Origin: Hyphomicrobiales bacterium | Lineage (GTDB): Bacteria > Pseudomonadota > Alphaproteobacteria > Rhizobiales > TMED25 | NCBI GenBank assembly: GCA_016780665.1 | Contig: JADHLM010000005.1 | Span: 1-29,434 of the forward strand | DNA length: 29,434 nucleotides | Reading direction: 5' to 3' | In this document: positions 16,037 to 23,481 of the stretch, piece after piece | Layout: every line of letters begins with the position of its first letter | How positions within the stretch are numbered: position 1 is the stretch's first letter | Notes under the pieces: generated by a model | The model's input: only the letters and a program-made list of their open reading frames with translations | The model's database searches: none | Told to the model about the DNA's origin: nothing | Made by a program: the position numbers and the translations under genes

Positions 16037-17413
16037 ATGGATATAGCTCAAACATACGCAAAGTACACAAAAGAATTAACATATGATGATCTACCCGATG
16101 ATGTGGTTGAGCATGTCAAAAAATTAATTCTTGATATAATGGGAAACGATATTGGTGGCTATGAATGGATGGAATCCGGACCCTCAATACTTGATGGCAT
16201 TAGAACAATCAACAGAAGTGCGAAAGGTGCGACTGTATTGGCTACTGGTGAACAAATGGCCCCCGAATGGGCATCGTTTGCAAATGCGTCAATGGCACAT
16301 AGTTTGGATTACGATAATCACCATGCGAAAGGTGTAATTCATGCCGGCGGAAGTGTTGTAAATTGTGCCCTAGCTGCAGGAGAAGAAAATAACCTTACAG
16401 GCAAAGAATTAATAACCTCTGTTGTAATTGGTTATGAAATTGCATGCAGGTTAGCAATGGCATTAGGACCTCATTCATCACATGAAATGGGTTTCCACCC
16501 AACAGGAACATGCGCAACTTTCTCGGGTTCTGCAATAATTGGTCGTGCTAGAAAAATGTCAGAAGAACAAATTGTAAATGCTATGGGATTAAATGGATCC
16601 CAAGCTGCGGGATCTATGCAATATGTTGTAAATGGAGCGTGGAACAAAAGGACTCACCCAGGAATTAATACCCACTCAAGTTTTATTGCGGCTACACTTG
16701 CTCAGTCAGGTTTTATTGGAGCAGCAGAGGTATTTGAAGGTAAACAAGGTTTCCTCCAGGGTTATGCATTAAGACCAATACCAGAGAATGCAACCAAAAC
16801 ACTTGGTAAAAGTTATGAAACACTCGAAAATGCCATTAAGCCGTTTCCATTATGTCGCTATAACCACCAAACTCTTGATCTGGTAATTGATTATCAAAAA
16901 GAACATAACATTGACACCAAAAGGATTAGTAAAATTGTTATTGATATGCCTACCTATGGTGTGCAACTATGTGGCTCTCCTATTGAGCTCAAACGTAACC
17001 CAAAATCTCCAGTTGATGCGCAATTTTCAGGTTGTTTTGCAGCTGCTTTAGCTTTAACTGAAAAAAGAGCAGATATGCAAACCTTTACATCAGTCCTGGA
17101 AAAAGGTATGACCGATGAATTCAGAAGATTATTATCAATAACTGACATTAAACAAGCTGACGATCTGGATGCAATTCATCCTGAATTCTGGCCTGGTAGG
17201 ATTACGATGACAATAGATGATAAAGATGTTGAACTATACGGGAAGCACATGCGAGGTGAAAAAGAACGTCCAATGTCTATTGAAGAAGTACAACATAAAT
17301 TTAGAGATTTAAGCCCAAACCATGATAGTAAAAAATTAGATGAAGTGTTCAGTGTTATCAATGATCTTGAAAACGCTGATATTGATGACTTATTATCACC
17401 ACTTAGAAAATGA
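16037..17413 (+). CDS. MmgE/PrpD family protein
   Basis: A 458-residue protein of the family that includes 2-methylcitrate dehydratase, cis-aconitate decarboxylase and iminodisuccinate epimerase. Typical features are the helical N-terminal domain with DIMGNDIGG, the histidine-rich stretch MAHSLDYDNHHAKGVIHAGG, GYEIACRLAMALG, GFHPTGTCATFSG, and the later KPFPLCRYNHQTLD. These enzymes handle short-chain hydroxy and unsaturated dicarboxylic or tricarboxylic acids. AAGGA stands about eight bases before the ATG. It opens a plus-strand operon with an enolase-superfamily gene 22 bases downstream. The exact substrate cannot be assigned. Confidence 0.9.
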   Translation: MDIAQTYAKYTKELTYDDLPDDVVEHVKKLILDIMGNDIGGYEWMESGPSILDGIRTINRSAKGATVLATGEQMAPEWASFANASMAHSLDYDNHHAKGVIHAGGSVVNCALAAGEENNLTGKELITSVVIGYEIACRLAMALGPHSSHEMGFHPTGTCATFSGSAIIGRARKMSEEQIVNAMGLNGSQAAGSMQYVVNGAWNKRTHPGINTHSSFIAATLAQSGFIGAAEVFEGKQGFLQGYALRPIPENATKTLGKSYETLENAIKPFPLCRYNHQTLDLVIDYQKEHNIDTKRISKIVIDMPTYGVQLCGSPIELKRNPKSPVDAQFSGCFAAALALTEKRADMQTFTSVLEKGMTDEFRRLLSITDIKQADDLDAIHPEFWPGRITMTIDDKDVELYGKHMRGEKERPMSIEEVQHKFRDLSPNHDSKKLDEVFSVINDLENADIDDLLSPLRK

Positions 17414-17435
17414 TAACATAACTGGAGTTATATGA

Positions 17436-18536
17436 ATGTTTAAGATTGCAAAAATTGAAGCATGTGCCGTTGCTATTCCACTAAAAATGCCAATTAAAAT
17501 GTCTGGGATACTTATTGAAACATGTGATAATTTAGTCGTAAAAGTAACAGATTCAGATGGAAATATTGGCTGGGGTGAAGCTTCATCAGCACCAACAATG
17601 ACAGGTGAAACTGTTGAAGGGCTTGTTGCTGCAACAAAATTTATGGCCGACAGACTCAAAGGAACTGAAGTCAGAAGTAATGATGAGCTAGTCAATCTGA
17701 TTGAACCTCTTATGGTAGCGAACCATAGCGCAAAATCGGCGATTGATGGCGCATTATATGATCTGATTGGTAAACATTTAAATAAACCGATGTATGAAAT
17801 TCTTGGTGGAAAAAACCGTGAAAATGCTCCAATGTTTTGGATGATCGCAGGAAGCAATGATGAACTTGAATTAGCAAAGGCAAGAATTGACGAGGGATAT
17901 GTCGCATTTAAAGTTAAAGTTGGGATGAATGAACCATCACATGACCTTGATAGATCAGAGAAATCAAGAAAAATTTGTGGTGATAATGTCCATGTATCCG
18001 CGGATGCAAACCAAGGATATCGTCCAGAAGATGCGTTCACCTTCGCAAAAGGAGCAGGCAAAGCTGGGCTAGACTTCTTTGAACAACCTGTTCATGGTCA
18101 TGATATAAAATCAATGGCAAGATGCGCAGAGTTATGTGAAGTTCCAATTGGAGCTGATGAAGGAATTCACTCAATAGAAGATATTCAGAAACACTATGAC
18201 CATAATGCCGCAATGGGCGGCAGCCTCAAATTAATAAAATTAGGAAGTGCACAAGGGGTAATGGAGGGAGCAAAATTAATGCAGAAATTATCAATGTCTG
18301 TAAATCTTGCTGGCAAAACTGCGGACACAAGCATTGCAAGTGCAGCAATTTCTCATTTAGCAGTATCTCTTCCTACACTTGAATGGGATGCAAGTGTTAC
18401 CAATCAATATCTAGTTGATGATGTAGCCAAGAACCCGATCCAAGTTATCAATGGAAGAATAATTACGCCCGATGGACCTGGACTTGGTATTGAAGTCGAT
18501 GAACAAAAAATTGAACAATATAAGCGTGCAGTATAA
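17436..18536 (+). CDS. Mandelate racemase/muconate-lactonizing-type enolase superfamily enzyme
   Basis: A 366-residue enolase-superfamily protein of MLE-subgroup pattern. The KxK catalytic motif is Lys159-Val-Lys161, metal ligands are Asp190 (SADAN), Glu216 (FFEQP) and Asp241 (GADEG), and Lys268 (LIKLG) is the opposite base. The N-terminal capping domain has IGWGEASSAP. The superfamily abstracts a proton next to a carboxylate, giving cycloisomerases, racemases/epimerases, dehydratases and dipeptide epimerases; the subgroup alone does not choose among them. GGAG lies eight bases before the ATG. The next gene follows after six bases. A long reverse-strand frame across this gene is a shadow. Confidence 0.92.
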   Translation: MFKIAKIEACAVAIPLKMPIKMSGILIETCDNLVVKVTDSDGNIGWGEASSAPTMTGETVEGLVAATKFMADRLKGTEVRSNDELVNLIEPLMVANHSAKSAIDGALYDLIGKHLNKPMYEILGGKNRENAPMFWMIAGSNDELELAKARIDEGYVAFKVKVGMNEPSHDLDRSEKSRKICGDNVHVSADANQGYRPEDAFTFAKGAGKAGLDFFEQPVHGHDIKSMARCAELCEVPIGADEGIHSIEDIQKHYDHNAAMGGSLKLIKLGSAQGVMEGAKLMQKLSMSVNLAGKTADTSIASAAISHLAVSLPTLEWDASVTNQYLVDDVAKNPIQVINGRIITPDGPGLGIEVDEQKIEQYKRAV

Positions 18537-18542
18537 ATAAAT

Positions 18543-19523
18543 ATGGCTGTTGTTAACCTCGGTATTCTTGGAGTTGGTAATTGGAGTAAAAAACTAGCAA
18601 GTACGATTCAAAATATCGATAATATAAATTTGTTAACATGCTTCAGCAGAACAAGTCGTACAAGAGAGGAATTTGCTCAAAATTTTGGTTGTGAACCTTC
18701 AATATCCTTTGATAAATTTATCAATGATAAAAGGATCGATGGAATAATAATTGCCACACCTCATACAACACATGTAGATCTGATTTGTTCAATTGCCCAG
18801 TGTAAAAAACACATAATGGTTGAAAAGCCCTTAGCTTTGTCGAGTATAGATGCAAAAAGATGCGTTGATGTAACAAAGGAAAACAATGTGCTCCTTCAAG
18901 TTGCCCATTACAGAAGATTATTACCAGCAACTAGGTTATTACATGATGAAATTACCAAAAATAAACTCGGAAAAATACACCTAATAGAAAGTAATTTTAG
19001 TCGACCTTTTGGACCAGACCCCAGCAGGCCATGGAGAGATAGTGAAATAGAAGCTCCAGCTGGTGCATTCACAGCGCTTGGTGTTCATATGATAGATAAT
19101 ATGATATATCTCGGTGGTGATGTCCAATCTGTAAATGCTCTAAGTAGCGTTTTAGATGAAGACAAGCCCCTAGATGATATAACATCTGTTCTAATAAAGT
19201 TTAAAAGTGGAGCTCATGGAGTTATCAATACTTCCTTGAGATTGCCATTCATTGCAAATATATGTGCTCAAGGTAATTTAGCCTCTGCCTGGAGTGAAGA
19301 CGATGGTAATAAATTTTTTATTCAAAAAATAAATGAAGAAAAAAGAACAGAAATTATATTAGATAAAATTGATGGTGTAGAACAAAATTTGAGGAATTTT
19401 TGTAGCTCTATAGTCAACCGAATAGAACCTGAAACAAATGGTGAAGAGTCCTCGAAAGTTGTAAGAGTCCTTGAAGCCATAGTTGAGTCTTCAGCTAAAG
19501 AAGGTCTTAATATTCAAATATGA
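18543..19523 (+). CDS. Gfo/Idh/MocA family oxidoreductase (plus operon)
   Basis: A 326-residue NAD(P)-dependent dehydrogenase. LGILGVGNWSKKL is the nucleotide-binding loop, MVEKPLALS holds the EKP motif (94-96), and TALGVHMIDNMIYLGG supplies His182 and Asp185 of the substrate site. It starts six bases after the enolase-superfamily gene, so the two are almost certainly co-transcribed. A 175-base gap then precedes dctP. It probably oxidises or reduces the same compound family handled by its neighbours; the substrate is unknown. Confidence 0.9.
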   Translation: MAVVNLGILGVGNWSKKLASTIQNIDNINLLTCFSRTSRTREEFAQNFGCEPSISFDKFINDKRIDGIIIATPHTTHVDLICSIAQCKKHIMVEKPLALSSIDAKRCVDVTKENNVLLQVAHYRRLLPATRLLHDEITKNKLGKIHLIESNFSRPFGPDPSRPWRDSEIEAPAGAFTALGVHMIDNMIYLGGDVQSVNALSSVLDEDKPLDDITSVLIKFKSGAHGVINTSLRLPFIANICAQGNLASAWSEDDGNKFFIQKINEEKRTEIILDKIDGVEQNLRNFCSSIVNRIEPETNGEESSKVVRVLEAIVESSAKEGLNIQI

Positions 19524-19609
19524 AAATATCTCAATTTAAAATTAGCAATAGATTGTCTCTATGCACTTACATCTCGAAAATAGCCTTCTTTTTGGAGATC
19601 ATTTATTAC

Positions 19610-19638
19610 TTGATATATCCAATCAATACGACTATCGT
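19610..19638 (+). promoter_or_regulatory. Possible dctP promoter
   Basis: TTGATA (19610-19615) and TATCGT (19633-19638) are separated by 17 bases, five of six and four of six matches to sigma-70 hexamers. Transcription would start around 19645, just before the dyad at 19653-19672. I found no convincing gene in 19524-19698. Confidence 0.35.
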
Positions 19639-19652
19639 AAATTCAATACGTG

Positions 19653-19672
19653 TGGTACCCGACTCGGTACCA
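19653..19672. promoter_or_regulatory. 20-bp dyad upstream of dctP: operator or RNA hairpin
   Basis: TGGTACC (19653-19659) and GGTACCA (19666-19672) are perfect inverted repeats with a six-base spacer, 26 bases before the dctP ATG. With one mismatch the arms extend to ten base pairs. TGGT/ACCA-type dyads are common operators of GntR (FadR-like) regulators of organic-acid operons, and the position just after a possible promoter suits repression. A T-rich tract (ATTTTTTT) follows the dyad, so an attenuator or a terminator of the upstream operon is the competing reading. No regulator gene lies in the window. Confidence 0.5.
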
Positions 19673-19698
19673 AACTATTTTTTTAGGGAGAATATGAT

Positions 19699-20772
19699 AT
19701 GTTAAAAAATAGAAATATATTTATGATTTGTGCGCTAGCACTCACTTTCATAATTACATCAGTGACTACTGCGTCGGCTGATAAAATCAAACTAAGAATT
19801 GCATCAGGCCATCCAACTGGAGTTGTCTATGCAGGATTAATGCAAAGTTATTTTCAACCAATGCTAGCTGAAAGAGTAGCTGAGCGTACTGATCATGAGA
19901 TCCAGTGGATTGAAGGATATAGTGGAACAATTGCTAAAAACCCAGAAGTCCTTGAAGCAGTTCAAAATGGTATAACAGATATTGGTGGAATGTGCTTCTG
20001 TTTTGAGCCATCAAACTTACCATTACATGCATTTCAAGTAATGCTACCATTTGGTACAATGAATCCAATGACAAGTCTCAGAATCGCTCAAACAGTTTAT
20101 GCTCAAGAGCCATACCTTACAAATGTTTTTGAAGATGATTTCAATCAAGTACTCCTAGCTAGGATAACAGACCAAGGTTACAACCTTGGTACAACATTCC
20201 CATGGAAAGATCTTTCAGAACTAGAAGGTGAAAAAATTGCTGGCGCTGGTCTAAACCTAAATTGGCTAGACTATGCTGGTATTACACCTGTACAAGGAAC
20301 ACTTTCAGAAGCCTATACAGGTCTTCAAACAAACTTATACGAAGGTTGGGTTATGTTCCCAAGTGCATGGGTTAACTTGAAGCTTTATGAACATGGTGAC
20401 CATTATACACTAATTGGTTTTGGTGCTATGACATGGCATGGATTAACAATCAACAAAGACTCATATGACAAACTTCCAGACGATGTTAAGGAAATATTAC
20501 ATGAAGTTGCGATGGAATATGAAGAACAAGTTGGTATTGTGAACAAAAGGGAATACCCTCAACATCTTGACACACTTCGTGATAAGATCACCGTTACAGA
20601 ACTCCCAGCTGACGTAAGAGCTGCATGGGCTGAGTCACTTGCTGATTGGCCACAATCAGTAGCAAGCGACCTTGAATCAAATGGCTTACCTGCGGTTAGA
20701 GTGCTAAACCTTGCACTTGATGCTGCTGAAGCTCAAGGGTACAAGTGGCCTGTTCGTTACGTTGTTGAATAA
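19699..20772 (+). CDS. dctP: TRAP transporter solute-binding protein (DctP type)
   Basis: A 357-residue periplasmic binding protein. A signal peptide covers about residues 1-27 (hydrophobic ALALTFIITSV, cleavage after ASA before Asp28). Mature features of the DctP family: LRIASGHPTGVVYAGL, a central segment with EGEKIAGAGLNLNWLDY, LYEGWVMFPSAWVNLKLYEHGDHY, and helices near the C-terminus. It delivers an extracytoplasmic substrate, usually an organic acid, to DctQM. GGGAG lies about eight bases before the ATG. Codon use is richer in G+C than in neighbouring core genes, which may reflect high expression or transfer. Followed by a strong hairpin, then dctQ. Confidence 0.93.
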   Translation: MLKNRNIFMICALALTFIITSVTTASADKIKLRIASGHPTGVVYAGLMQSYFQPMLAERVAERTDHEIQWIEGYSGTIAKNPEVLEAVQNGITDIGGMCFCFEPSNLPLHAFQVMLPFGTMNPMTSLRIAQTVYAQEPYLTNVFEDDFNQVLLARITDQGYNLGTTFPWKDLSELEGEKIAGAGLNLNWLDYAGITPVQGTLSEAYTGLQTNLYEGWVMFPSAWVNLKLYEHGDHYTLIGFGAMTWHGLTINKDSYDKLPDDVKEILHEVAMEYEEQVGIVNKREYPQHLDTLRDKITVTELPADVRAAWAESLADWPQSVASDLESNGLPAVRVLNLALDAAEAQGYKWPVRYVVE

Positions 20773-20786
20773 AATAATCTAATAAC

Positions 20787-20814
20787 TCACAAGATGCCCC
20801 CGGGCATCTTGTGA
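20787..20814. repeat. Strong hairpin between dctP and dctQ
   Basis: Arms CACAAGATGCCC (20788-20799) and GGGCATCTTGTG (20802-20813) are perfectly complementary, plus an outer T-A pair, giving up to 13 base pairs. It begins 15 bases after the dctP stop and ends 20 bases before dctQ. No U-run follows (AAGACAATTC), so it is not a classical terminator. It more likely protects the dctP mRNA 3' end, allowing more binding protein than permease, with partial read-through. Confidence 0.8.
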
Positions 20815-20833
20815 AGACAATTCTTCATAAAAA

Positions 20834-21346
20834 ATGTATTTAATTAGACTAAGTGATAAAATAGCAAAAGTAATGATGATCATTGCTGCAGTATGGGCGT
20901 TTTCCCTAGCTTTCCTCATTCTTGCTGATGCATTATCAAGAAGTTTCCTTGATTATCCTTTAAATGGAACAAAAGATATAGTAGAAAACTCAATCGTTGT
21001 GATTATTTTCTTTCAAGCTGGTTACGCCATACGCTCAAGATCAATGCTGCAATCAGACATATTAGTTTCACAAGTATCTCCAAAGGTAAAAAAAATCCTT
21101 TTAATTATAGGATATTTACTAGGTATGTTTTTTTTCTATGTCATGATTACTGGAAGTTGGGACCTCGCTTTCCAAGCTTTTGCTAAGGGTGAATATGAAG
21201 GTGAAGGTGCATTAAAAGTTCCTACTTGGCCAACAAGGTTTATTATTATATTTGGTAGCATTTGCTGCTTCCTAAACTATCTGGTTCTTGCAATAGTGGA
21301 CATTCTCAACCTAGATGATGACGAAAGTTGGGCTAACAATGATTGA
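20834..21346 (+). CDS. dctQ: TRAP transporter small permease (DctQ type)
   Basis: A 170-residue protein with four predicted membrane helices: about residues 13-33, 47-65, 87-106 and 129-152. The first loop reads ADALSRSFLDYPLNGTKDIVENS, the classic DctQ signature region, and the second shows FFQAGYAIRSRSM. DctQ pairs with DctM in the sodium-driven TRAP permease. It ends eight bases inside dctM, which implies translational coupling. Confidence 0.93.
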   Translation: MYLIRLSDKIAKVMMIIAAVWAFSLAFLILADALSRSFLDYPLNGTKDIVENSIVVIIFFQAGYAIRSRSMLQSDILVSQVSPKVKKILLIIGYLLGMFFFYVMITGSWDLAFQAFAKGEYEGEGALKVPTWPTRFIIIFGSICCFLNYLVLAIVDILNLDDDESWANND

Positions 21347-22676
21347 ATTTGAACTATTACTTATAGGTTTATTACTATTCTTTGTGGCTATTGGTGTACA
21401 TATTGTTATTGCGTTAGGTGTAACTGCTGTACTTGGTGTTTATTTTGCATATGGAGATTTTGGGATGGTCCAAAAACTCGTAGGAAGCACATCATATGAA
21501 GGGCTTCGTAATTATGTTTTTGCTGTTATCCCTCTATTCATGTTAATGGGTGAATTTATAAGTAAGTCAGGAACAATTACTGATGTATACAGAGGAATTC
21601 AAAGAGGATTAAGAAGATTACCAGGTAGGCTTGCTCTTGCAACAGTGATGGGTAATGCGATATTCTCATTCGTGACAGGTGTATCAATTGCATCAGCTGC
21701 TGCTTTTACGAGAATTGCTTACCCTGAAATGAAGAGGCATAGATATAATAACGGTTTCTCGCTCGCATCAATAACTGGATCTAGCGTTCTTGGAATGTTA
21801 ATTCCACCAAGTGTTCTAATGATTGTTTGGGGTATACTTACCGAAAGATCTATTGGCCAGATATTTCTTGCTGGTGTTATTCCAGGTTTATTGCTTACAG
21901 GTCTATTTATTGTCTACATACTCTGTGCTGCATTAATTATGCCAAAACTTGTTGGTTTGAATAAAGATGGCACGCCAATTGCAAGTACTGATGAAGTAGA
22001 AGATGAAAATTTAGAAACACAAGGCAGTGTTTTGTGGAGTTCAATATGGCTATTTGGTATAATAGCAACTGTTTTAGGTGGTATTTGGGTTGGTTTTTTC
22101 TCACCTACAGAGGGTGCAGGTGTAGGAGCTGCACTGGGATTAATATTAGCAATATCAAAGGGTGCAACTGCAAAAGATATCATTGGAACTATTTTATCAG
22201 TCGGAAGAACTTCAGCACCAATACTCTTACTGCTATTAACTGCATCTCTTTACTCAAGATCACTAGCCATGACTGGTGTTACTTCAACCATACAAGATTT
22301 ATTCCTCTCTACAGGTTTTGGTTATGTTGGCATTGTACTTTTAATGATGCTCATATGGTTTATCTTAGGCATGATTATTGATAGTATTTCTATAATGCTT
22401 CTGACTGTTGCTATCTTCGAACCTATTGCTGTATCATTAGGAATTGAGCCTATGGCATTTGCAATATTAGGAATCATTGCTATTGAGGCGGGGCTATTAA
22501 CCCCACCATTTGGTCTACTAGTCTATACCGTAAAGGCGTCTGCAAGAGATAAAAATGTCCGACTTGGTCAGATATTCTATTATTCAATCCCTTATTGGAT
22601 CATAATGTTGATTACAGTAATGTTGTTACTTCTATTCCCAGGAATAGCAACGTTTCTACCTAATCTATTATTTTAA
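21339..22676 (+). CDS. dctM: TRAP transporter large permease (DctM type)
   Basis: A 445-residue polytopic protein with about twelve hydrophobic segments. It carries DctM landmarks: VIPLFMLMGEFISKSG, FSFVTGVSIASAAAFTRIAYPEMKR, ITGSSVLGMLIPPSVLMIVWG and SPTEGAGVGAALGL. The ATG at 21339 is chosen over an upstream start at 21315 since it overlaps dctQ by eight bases in the normal way. A charged loop (DEVEDENLE) sits mid-protein. With DctP and DctQ it should import a small carboxylate-type substrate for the nearby catabolic enzymes. A perfect sigma-54 promoter-like sequence lies inside it at 21968-21983. Confidence 0.94.
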   Translation: MIEFELLLIGLLLFFVAIGVHIVIALGVTAVLGVYFAYGDFGMVQKLVGSTSYEGLRNYVFAVIPLFMLMGEFISKSGTITDVYRGIQRGLRRLPGRLALATVMGNAIFSFVTGVSIASAAAFTRIAYPEMKRHRYNNGFSLASITGSSVLGMLIPPSVLMIVWGILTERSIGQIFLAGVIPGLLLTGLFIVYILCAALIMPKLVGLNKDGTPIASTDEVEDENLETQGSVLWSSIWLFGIIATVLGGIWVGFFSPTEGAGVGAALGLILAISKGATAKDIIGTILSVGRTSAPILLLLLTASLYSRSLAMTGVTSTIQDLFLSTGFGYVGIVLLMMLIWFILGMIIDSISIMLLTVAIFEPIAVSLGIEPMAFAILGIIAIEAGLLTPPFGLLVYTVKASARDKNVRLGQIFYYSIPYWIIMLITVMLLLLFPGIATFLPNLLF

Positions 22677-22695
22677 AATCATATTTGATATTTGA

Positions 22696-22771
22696 TGGTG
22701 CCCTGACCTAGATTTGAACTAGGGACACAACGATTTTCAGTCGTTTGCTCTACCAACTGAGCTATCAGGGC
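22696..22771 (-). tRNA. tRNA-Phe (GAA)
   Basis: Reverse-strand 76-base tRNA: acceptor GCCCTGA pairs with TCAGGGC, D-arm GCTC/GAGC, anticodon stem ACGAC/TCGTT (one G-T pair) around loop TGAAAAT with anticodon GAA, T-arm with TTCAAAT loop, discriminator A and an encoded CCA end at 22698-22696. Its 3' end faces the dctM stop, 19 bases away, which is the usual side for genomic-island insertion. Confidence 0.97.
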
Positions 22772-22821
22772 ACAGTGTATGTTTACACATGAATATTTAT
22801 ATGGATTTTTTTATGAGAAGT

Positions 22822-23016
22822 CTAGTGATCTTTTTTCAATATATCACTTAAGTCTATACTATCATAAATGGTCTCATCATTGATCTTTTCGCCAGGTATA
22901 TAATACCTTCCTGACAACCAATTACCTAGATCTTTATTGGCACACTTGTCTGAACAAAAAGGGGCATATTCACTTTGAGATTTATTGCTACAAATCGGAC
23001 AGTTTTTATTTTTCAT
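22822..23016 (-). CDS. yacG: DNA gyrase inhibitor YacG
   Basis: A 64-residue zinc-binding protein. Four ligands are visible in CPIC (Cys6, Cys9) and FCSDKC (Cys21, Cys25), followed by DLGNWLSGRYYIPG, the typical YacG continuation. YacG binds GyrB and inhibits gyrase in E. coli. The position next to tRNA-Phe and downstream of maf is the conserved alphaproteobacterial arrangement. It is 45 bases downstream of an unknown membrane-protein gene. Confidence 0.94.
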   Translation of the reverse strand: MKNKNCPICSNKSQSEYAPFCSDKCANKDLGNWLSGRYYIPGEKINDETIYDSIDLSDILKKDH

Positions 23017-23061
23017 AACTTATATTAGTATTTTTTTTATCAATAATGACAAATGTTAGTT

Positions 23062-23481
23062 TTAATTAACAAAATATTCCCTAATACCGGAACTTGTTCC
23101 ATCCTTTAGTATAATTTTTATGGAGACCTTTTTAGTAGATGGAGGAATGATACGAAATCTTTCTATGTCCTTTACTTGCCTATCACACATTGGAAGTACC
23201 AATATATTATTTGGTTGTGCTTCATTTATCCCATATCTAACTTCTTTTATTGAACATCTATTTTCTATTAGATATTCAAACCTAATTATTAGATTAGAGT
23301 CCTGAAAATCAAAAACTAACCATGATTCTTTACTGCTTAAATCTTGTTTGTAATTACTTGTTAACTGAAATAAGAAAGAAAATAAGATTATTAATAGGAT
23401 AATAAATAAAATTTTATATTTATTACTTTTAAAAATTTTACTTATCTTTCCATCTATATTTAGCATCATATCCAACACCAT
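23062..23481 (-). CDS. Unknown single-pass membrane protein between maf and yacG
   Basis: I do not recognise this gene. The frame gives 139 residues with a basic N-terminus, one strong membrane helix (about residues 22-40) and a beta-rich domain of roughly 95 residues that should be periplasmic. Two cysteines, Cys76 (ENRCSIKE) and Cys99 (LPMCDRQ), could form a disulphide there. The start is uncertain: ATG at 23481, 23469 or 23466, all inside the end of maf and none with a good Shine-Dalgarno sequence. It occupies the place where many alphaproteobacteria have an RNase E/G gene but shows no similarity to it. The overlap with maf argues for a real, co-transcribed gene. Confidence 0.7.
   Translation of the reverse strand: MVLDMMLNIDGKISKIFKSNKYKILFIILLIILFSFLFQLTSNYKQDLSSKESWLVFDFQDSNLIIRFEYLIENRCSIKEVRYGINEAQPNNILVLPMCDRQVKDIERFRIIPPSTKKVSIKIILKDGTSSGIREYFVN

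Noticed and set aside
16290..16310. TGGCAC-containing sigma-54-like site in the MmgE/PrpD gene
   Set aside because: The -12 element reads TTTGG instead of TTGC at the right distance.
17396..18061. 221-residue reverse-strand open frame across the enolase-superfamily gene
   Set aside because: The plus strand encodes an enzyme with all catalytic motifs; the reverse product is Ser/Pro/Phe-rich with no family feature, typical of an antisense shadow.
19520..19705. 61-residue plus-strand frame between the third Gfo/Idh/MocA gene and dctP
   Set aside because: It overlaps the dctP start, runs through the promoter-like and dyad elements, and has no recognisable motif or good ribosome binding site.
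22034..22381. 115-residue plus-strand frame in dctM
   Set aside because: Out-of-frame reading of a membrane-protein gene giving a Cys/Trp/Tyr-rich product; dctM is intact.
22696..22725. tRNA-Phe 3' end as an attachment site with a second copy near 10500
   Set aside because: I could not find a duplicate of the tRNA end at the other border, and no integrase gene is present.
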